Shown here: positions 47,704 to 51,358 of the stretch, piece by piece
How the letters are laid out: each line of letters starts with the position of its first letter
How positions within the stretch are numbered: position 1 is the stretch's first letter
NCBI GenBank assembly: GCA_001773725.1
Contig: MEXP01000025.1
Coordinates: 1-51,358, forward strand
From: Candidatus Amesbacteria bacterium RIFCSPLOWO2_01_FULL_49_25
GTDB taxonomy: Bacteria; Patescibacteriota; Microgenomatia; CAZETR01; Amesbacteraceae
Reading direction: 5' to 3'
DNA length: 51,358 nucleotides
The notes under the pieces: model-generated
What the model saw: only the letters and a program-made list of their open reading frames with translations
What the model was told of the DNA's origin: nothing
Database searches by the model: none
Translations under genes and position numbers: made by a program

Positions 47704-48312
47704 CTAGCTCTTCTTACAAAACAGATGCAGGAAGGTTGATCCCCACTCAGTCTTAACCGACTCGTTTTCAATAACAGTGAAACCTGCCCCTTCCAGCAGG
47801 CCCTCGATCTCATTTTCGCCATAGTCTGAAAAATGTCTCTCAGGCCAATTCAAGGCAACGTTTGGCCGCAAGCCGTCGAAATCCCCTTTCATAACCGAAA
47901 CATACATTACCCCGCCTGGGTTTAACAATTCGAAAAAACCTTCCAACGTTGCCCGGGCGTCAGATTTCGGAACGTGCAAGAACGATGCAGATACCCACAG
48001 TCCGTCATATTTTTCTCCCTTACCCAGCATACGCATATCAGACACAACAAACTCACATCCCGGACAGTTCTCTCTGGCAAGTTGGATAAATTCTTCTGAA
48101 ATGTCACACCCCGTCACATCCAAGCTATGTTCAAACAGGTATTTTGACTCCCGGCCGTTTGCACACCCAACATCTAATACCTTCTCACCAGAAAGCAACG
48201 AGATAAACCGATCTAGCATCCTTCTGACGACTTCATTCAAGTCCGAGTTTCTCGAAGCGTAATTCTGAAAAATCTTAGCGTATGCTTGCTTGGTTACTTC
48301 TACATCACCCAT
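47704..48312 (-). CDS. Class I SAM-dependent methyltransferase
   Basis: The 202-residue protein has motif I as KVLDVGCANGRESKYLFE, then VTGCDISEEFIQLAREN, CEFVVSDMRMLG, YDGLWVSASFLHVP and LNPGGVMYVSVMKGDFDG. The fold is a standard Rossmann methyltransferase and the substrate cannot be told. Its neighbours downstream are the ABC-F/kinase operon, so an RNA or small-molecule target is conceivable. TAAAAT at 48319-48324 puts +1 exactly on the ATG. Confidence 0.87.
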   Translation of the reverse strand: MGDVEVTKQAYAKIFQNYASRNSDLNEVVRRMLDRFISLLSGEKVLDVGCANGRESKYLFEHSLDVTGCDISEEFIQLARENCPGCEFVVSDMRMLGKGEKYDGLWVSASFLHVPKSDARATLEGFFELLNPGGVMYVSVMKGDFDGLRPNVALNWPERHFSDYGENEIEGLLEGAGFTVIENESVKTEWGSTFLHLFCKKS

Positions 48313-48405
48313 TAACTAATTTTACTCCAATGCCAATCTCCAATTTGTTACAAACCACGTTCCCACATAGTCCACCAAGGCCTGCAAAAAGTGTATATTA
48401 GAACG

Positions 48406-48594
48406 ATGCCTCCCGAACTAACACTTCAACAGGACTGCCTTATTGGCGCTGGTCGAAACTACCTAAAAATATGGGCGTGCGGTGGCAATACACCTTACAA
48501 CGAGTTTTTTAATCTTTTACTCTATATACTCCTACCTATAGTTATCGCCGTAAGCTCAGTAGTTTTTTTTAGACGACTAAAAAAGAAGAAGTAG
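48406..48594 (+). CDS. Hypothetical small membrane protein with Lys tail
   Basis: About 62 residues: a soluble N-terminus with two Cys (QQDCLIGAGR, KIWACGGNT), one membrane helix (LLYILLPIVIAVSSVVFF) and a basic end (RRLKKKK). TATATT at 48394-48399 puts +1 exactly on ATG 48406. The flanks share a short repeat, CACATA-R-TCCACCA (48364 and 48599). Family not recognised. Confidence 0.55.
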   Translation: MPPELTLQQDCLIGAGRNYLKIWACGGNTPYNEFFNLLLYILLPIVIAVSSVVFFRRLKKKK

Positions 48595-48639
48595 ATTCTC
48601 ACATAATCCACCAGCCCCTTCCAATCAGATTTGTGCGTA

Positions 48640-48785
48640 ATTAGGTTCGTTCTGATATCGCAGATACAGGAGTGGTGAGCTTGCCGAACCACGCACATAC
48701 CTTCCATCCAGGACTTCTCGGTAAATTTAGCCTCAAAAATCCTCCAAAACTGGCTATGGCTGAACGGAAGTTCGAACCTAAACTA
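48640..48785 (+). repeat. Intergenic repeat copy R1 with inverted ends
   Basis: It begins GCGTAATTAGGTTCG and ends TTCGAACCTAAAC, so TTAGGTTCG and CGAACCTAA form 9-bp terminal inverted repeats. The inner blocks CTTCCATCCAGG and TAGCCTC are shared with R2. R1 also holds a smaller palindromic insert with GGTGAGCTTGCCGAACC. Confidence 0.7.
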
Positions 48786-48798
48786 GAAACATAACGGG

Positions 48799-49722
48799 TT
48801 ACCCAACCCTTCTCCAAAGATTCTCATCATTCAAGTTCTTCACGCACCAATCATATAATGGCCTTAAATAAAGGTAACTGTCAGATAAAAATAGGCTGTA
48901 GTATATCCGGTAAAAGTCAATAAACCATACGATATCCTCTCCATATCTCGACTTTGCAATCTCAGTTAATAACTGCTGGTACTTAACAAACTTCTCACTA
49001 TGCTCAAGAAAAATTATCGCCCCGCACACGTCCAATCTAAAGTCACCAACAACAGTTGTCCACCCACTAAAATCCAGTATTCCTGTAATTCTAGCCTCAC
49101 GGTTAGCCATAACGTTGTCATAAAAATAATCCCCATGAACCAGATTTTTCTCCACACCACCGAGTTTTGTATCTACGAGTCTTGTGAACACTCCCAGTTT
49201 ACCTTCAAAACCCAGCACGTCCTTTTCTAATTGCTCTCTCACTAAATCAGTCTTTTGCTTAACTTTTTTTAATAAAAAAGTCTGCCAGCCATTGGCAGAG
49301 ACCTTGTCTTTCGTATCCACCATCTGTCCAAACTCAAATCCCTCCACATCTACTTTAGTTAATTCGATAGGCAAGTCAAAATACTGCCGTAAAACGGTTT
49401 CTTTCTGTTCGCTGCTATATGTATCAAATATCTTAGACAGATTTTGCCCCTCCATTCTCCTCTCTACCGTATATGTCGTTCCATTTAACTCACCAACATC
49501 TGTTATTAAGGAGGTTTTTACTGGCAAATCGCTCCTCGATATTGATTCTTGAAGTTCTCTAAGACTTCGCAGGTATTTGGGGTTACCTTCTTTTAGTATC
49601 CTCACTACTTGGTTTTCGCCATAACCGTAAACAAAAGACTCCACTCCCTTCCCCAAAAAATCCTTTTCGCCTATTTCCAACTTACTTAGGATCAATTTTC
49701 TGTTTTTTTCAAAGTTCCTCAT
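48799..49722 (-). CDS. Aminoglycoside-phosphotransferase-like kinase
   Basis: The 307-residue protein has the APH/choline-kinase fold. The catalytic loop is VHGDYFYDNVMANREA (HGDxxxxN) and the metal motif is ITGILDFSGWTTVVGDFRLD. N-terminal lobe strands include FVYGYGENQVVRILKEGN. Such kinases phosphorylate aminoglycosides, macrolides or small metabolites. Its ATG overlaps the ABC-F stop (ATGA), so the two are one operon. The region is richer in A/T and less C-skewed than the rest of the window, which suggests transfer. Confidence 0.82.
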   Translation of the reverse strand: MRNFEKNRKLILSKLEIGEKDFLGKGVESFVYGYGENQVVRILKEGNPKYLRSLRELQESISRSDLPVKTSLITDVGELNGTTYTVERRMEGQNLSKIFDTYSSEQKETVLRQYFDLPIELTKVDVEGFEFGQMVDTKDKVSANGWQTFLLKKVKQKTDLVREQLEKDVLGFEGKLGVFTRLVDTKLGGVEKNLVHGDYFYDNVMANREARITGILDFSGWTTVVGDFRLDVCGAIIFLEHSEKFVKYQQLLTEIAKSRYGEDIVWFIDFYRIYYSLFLSDSYLYLRPLYDWCVKNLNDENLWRRVG

Positions 49723-51101
49723 GTCTCCGTGATCTTCCCTTGGTCAATTAACAAAAACCTCTCTACTCCTATATTATCTAAAAAGTATCGGTCATGGGAA
49801 ATGACCAAAAGCGTACCTGGATAATTTGCCAACGCCTCCTCAATTGCCTCCCGCGATGGAATATCCAAATGATTGGTAGGCTCATCCAAAATAATAAAAT
49901 TGGCGCCGGAAGTCATAATCTTGGCCAGGAGTAACTTCGCCTTCTCGCCACTACTCAAAAACCTGACGGGCTGGTTAATCTTCTCAGGTGGCAATAAAAA
50001 CCGCCGCAGGAGTTTATAGCTCTCGGTTTTGTCAATATATTCACTTGTCAGCTCATCCAATACTATCCTGTCAGACTCCAACTCCTGGTGTTCCTGACTC
50101 AGATATCCAATCTGAACACCATTTCCCAAACTTATCTCCCTGCTGTCTGGATTCAACTGGCCTAAAATCAATTTGACCAGGGTCGTCTTACCACTTCCGT
50201 TATCCCCAATCAAAGCCACCCGCTGCCCTCTTTGAATAGTCAACGAAACGCTATTGAGAACATTTTTATAACTCACCAACTTAACCTGGACCACCGCCTG
50301 GCTACTTTCCCGTTTAGGCTTAAATAATGCTTTTAGCTCCCAATTCGGCTCTGGTTTGTCAATTTTATCCATGTTCCCCAACCTGCTTTCCAAAGCCTGA
50401 ATCTGCTTCCCAAATTTACGCCCCACACGGTTAGCAAAGAAATAGGCAGCGAATTTATCCTTATCTCTCGTAGGTGCCGCTTTAGTGTTACTTTTTTGAA
50501 CAGTTTGCCGTTTCTCAACCAAATCTGCTTGCAACTTCTGCATCTGTTTTTGTTGCTTCTCATAACTCCGCAGGTATGATTCTCGCTCGGTCTGTTTTTG
50601 TTTTTTGTACAAGGAATAGCTACCGCCGTATACTTTAATCTCGCCATGGTCCAACTCCAAAACTTTGTCCACCACCTTATCCAAAAAATACCTATCATGT
50701 GACACTATTAGCACCGGTCCGGGAAACGATTGCACTACCCTTTCCAGCCATTCCATCCCTCGCCAATCCAAATGGTTGGTAGGCTCATCCAAAAGCAGCG
50801 CATCCGGTTTGGATGAAAGTATCTCTCGGAGTCTCTTCTTAAGCTTCTGGCCACTTGATAACGGGTCAGCGTCATCTATGACTTGAGGCACGTATCCTAT
50901 CTGTACAGTCTTTGGACTAATTGCTACATGCCCTAAATCCGGCACCTCTTCGCCCATCAGGATCTTAAACAAAGTAGACTTACCAGAACCATTCTTGCCC
51001 AACAAAGCCACCTTCTCGCCTTCGCTTACAGCAAACGAGACATCCTTGAGAACCTCTTGGCCTCCAAATGACTTTGATAGATGAGAAATTTGAATATTCA
51101 T
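49719..51101 (-). CDS. ABC-F family ATPase (ribosome-associated)
   Basis: This ABC protein of about 460 residues has two ATPase domains and no membrane domain. Walker A occurs twice (LGKNGSGKSTLFKIL, IGDNGSGKTTLVKLI). The signature is LSSGQK in domain 1 and LSSGEKAKLLLAK in domain 2. Walker B/D-loop is LLLDEPTNHLD and IILDEPTNHLD, each followed by VSHDRYFLD. A charged interdomain linker carries a basic helix. ABC-F proteins act in the ribosomal E site as translation factors or antibiotic protection proteins. The start at 51101 (MNIQISHLSK) is a normal N-terminus; upstream in-frame codons are not family-like. Confidence 0.92.
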   Translation of the reverse strand: MNIQISHLSKSFGGQEVLKDVSFAVSEGEKVALLGKNGSGKSTLFKILMGEEVPDLGHVAISPKTVQIGYVPQVIDDADPLSSGQKLKKRLREILSSKPDALLLDEPTNHLDWRGMEWLERVVQSFPGPVLIVSHDRYFLDKVVDKVLELDHGEIKVYGGSYSLYKKQKQTERESYLRSYEKQQKQMQKLQADLVEKRQTVQKSNTKAAPTRDKDKFAAYFFANRVGRKFGKQIQALESRLGNMDKIDKPEPNWELKALFKPKRESSQAVVQVKLVSYKNVLNSVSLTIQRGQRVALIGDNGSGKTTLVKLILGQLNPDSREISLGNGVQIGYLSQEHQELESDRIVLDELTSEYIDKTESYKLLRRFLLPPEKINQPVRFLSSGEKAKLLLAKIMTSGANFIILDEPTNHLDIPSREAIEEALANYPGTLLVISHDRYFLDNIGVERFLLIDQGKITET

Positions 51102-51239
51102 ATACTTATAACCACAAAAAAAGAACAGAAGCACGCAAAACCCGCCTTTTATGGCCACAGGGTTATGGTGTTTAGCTGTTCACTGAGGGAATTATAGCAA
51201 GGTTGCCCACCTAGACGCAAACTTATGCTAGAAATACTA

Positions 51240-51316
51240 GATTTTGAGCGTAATAGGTTCGAATACTTTCCATCCAGGGCTGCAAAATAGCCTCGAATCG
51301 AACCCATAAAACAAAC
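51240..51316 (+). repeat. Intergenic repeat copy R2
   Basis: It contains GAGCGTAATAGGTTCG, ACTTTCCATCCAGGGCT, AATAGCCTCGAA and TCGAACCCATAAAAC, in the same order as in R1 but without R1's inner insert. Inverted ends are AGGTTCGA/TCGAACC. The remaining 51102-51239 holds only the ABC-F upstream region, with no ORF I can support. Confidence 0.7.
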
Positions 51317-51326
51317 TCGAAAATGA

Positions 51327-51358
51327 TATAATGAAACCGTGATTAACTGGTCTACAGA
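51327..51358 (+). CDS. Start of a truncated leaderless gene (partial at window end)
   Basis: TGATATAAT (TATAAT 51327-51332) predicts +1 at 51339, where GTG opens a reading frame (MINWST) that runs off the window. Only six codons are visible, so identity is unknown. It is supported solely by the promoter/start geometry seen across the window. Confidence 0.45.

Overview
The window looks like chromosome of a Patescibacteria/CPR bacterium, most likely Microgenomates-like. This is inferred from gene style, not from a search: compact genes, many very small proteins of unknown function, a one-core EF-Ts of 150 residues, a shortened methionyl-tRNA formyltransferase, and peptide insertions encoded by palindromic DNA inside housekeeping genes. 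The plus strand is C-rich over C nearly everywhere, whichever strand is coding, and about two thirds of the genes lie on the minus strand. The minus strand is therefore probably the leading strand, and no origin or terminus is seen.

Layout. 0-6 kb: CapA-like phosphatase, ATP-cone protein, a dus / LytR_C-anchor / rarA operon and a copper-type membrane protein plus HMA pair. 6-11.3 kb: small unknown genes, a HAD hydrolase, cysS preceded by two micro-ORFs, and an LD-carboxypeptidase. 11.3-15.4 kb: recR, ybaB and dnaX, split by a plus-strand flavocytochrome gene coupled to a 29-residue membrane protein. 15.5-18.1 kb: PaaX/Cas2-like regulator, YqeY, S21 and HIT. 18.2-25.4 kb: tgt, queA, rseP, frr, tsf and rpsB, with small unknown genes where pyrH would be expected. 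25.5-30.7 kb: degenerate GGDEF-like protein, folD, dTMP-kinase-like protein and dcd, with two related 29-residue membrane microproteins. 30.7-35.4 kb: topA, PBP2, mreB. 36-44.7 kb: small genes, an O-antigen-ligase-like polymerase carrying an octamer tandem repeat, def, fmt, L28 and an S2P protease. 44.7-47.7 kb: a structured small RNA, four tRNAs (Thr-UGU, Tyr-GUA, Thr-GGU, Trp-CCA), L33 and unknowns. 47.7-51.1 kb: a methyltransferase, then an AT-richer operon of an ABC-F ATPase and an aminoglycoside-phosphotransferase-like kinase lying between two copies of an intergenic repeat.

The strongest window-wide signal is promoter placement. At about thirty genes a TANAAT-type -10 box sits so that the predicted +1 falls exactly on, or 1-3 bases from, the start codon, which implies leaderless mRNAs. 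In eight cases the upstream gene's stop codon (TAA/TAG) is itself the first half of the next gene's -10 box. The four tRNAs have the same layout, with predicted 5' leaders of only 2-5 nt. Genes inside operons are instead joined by ATGA/TAATG overlaps, sometimes with a Shine-Dalgarno sequence. Starts below were chosen with this rule where several were possible.

The other standout features are nine or more in-frame palindromic insertions, (CTTATACT)4 in the polymerase gene as a possible phase switch, a perfect 9-bp-arm palindrome filling the -35/-10 spacer at 36.3 kb, and the repeat-flanked ABC-F/kinase operon.
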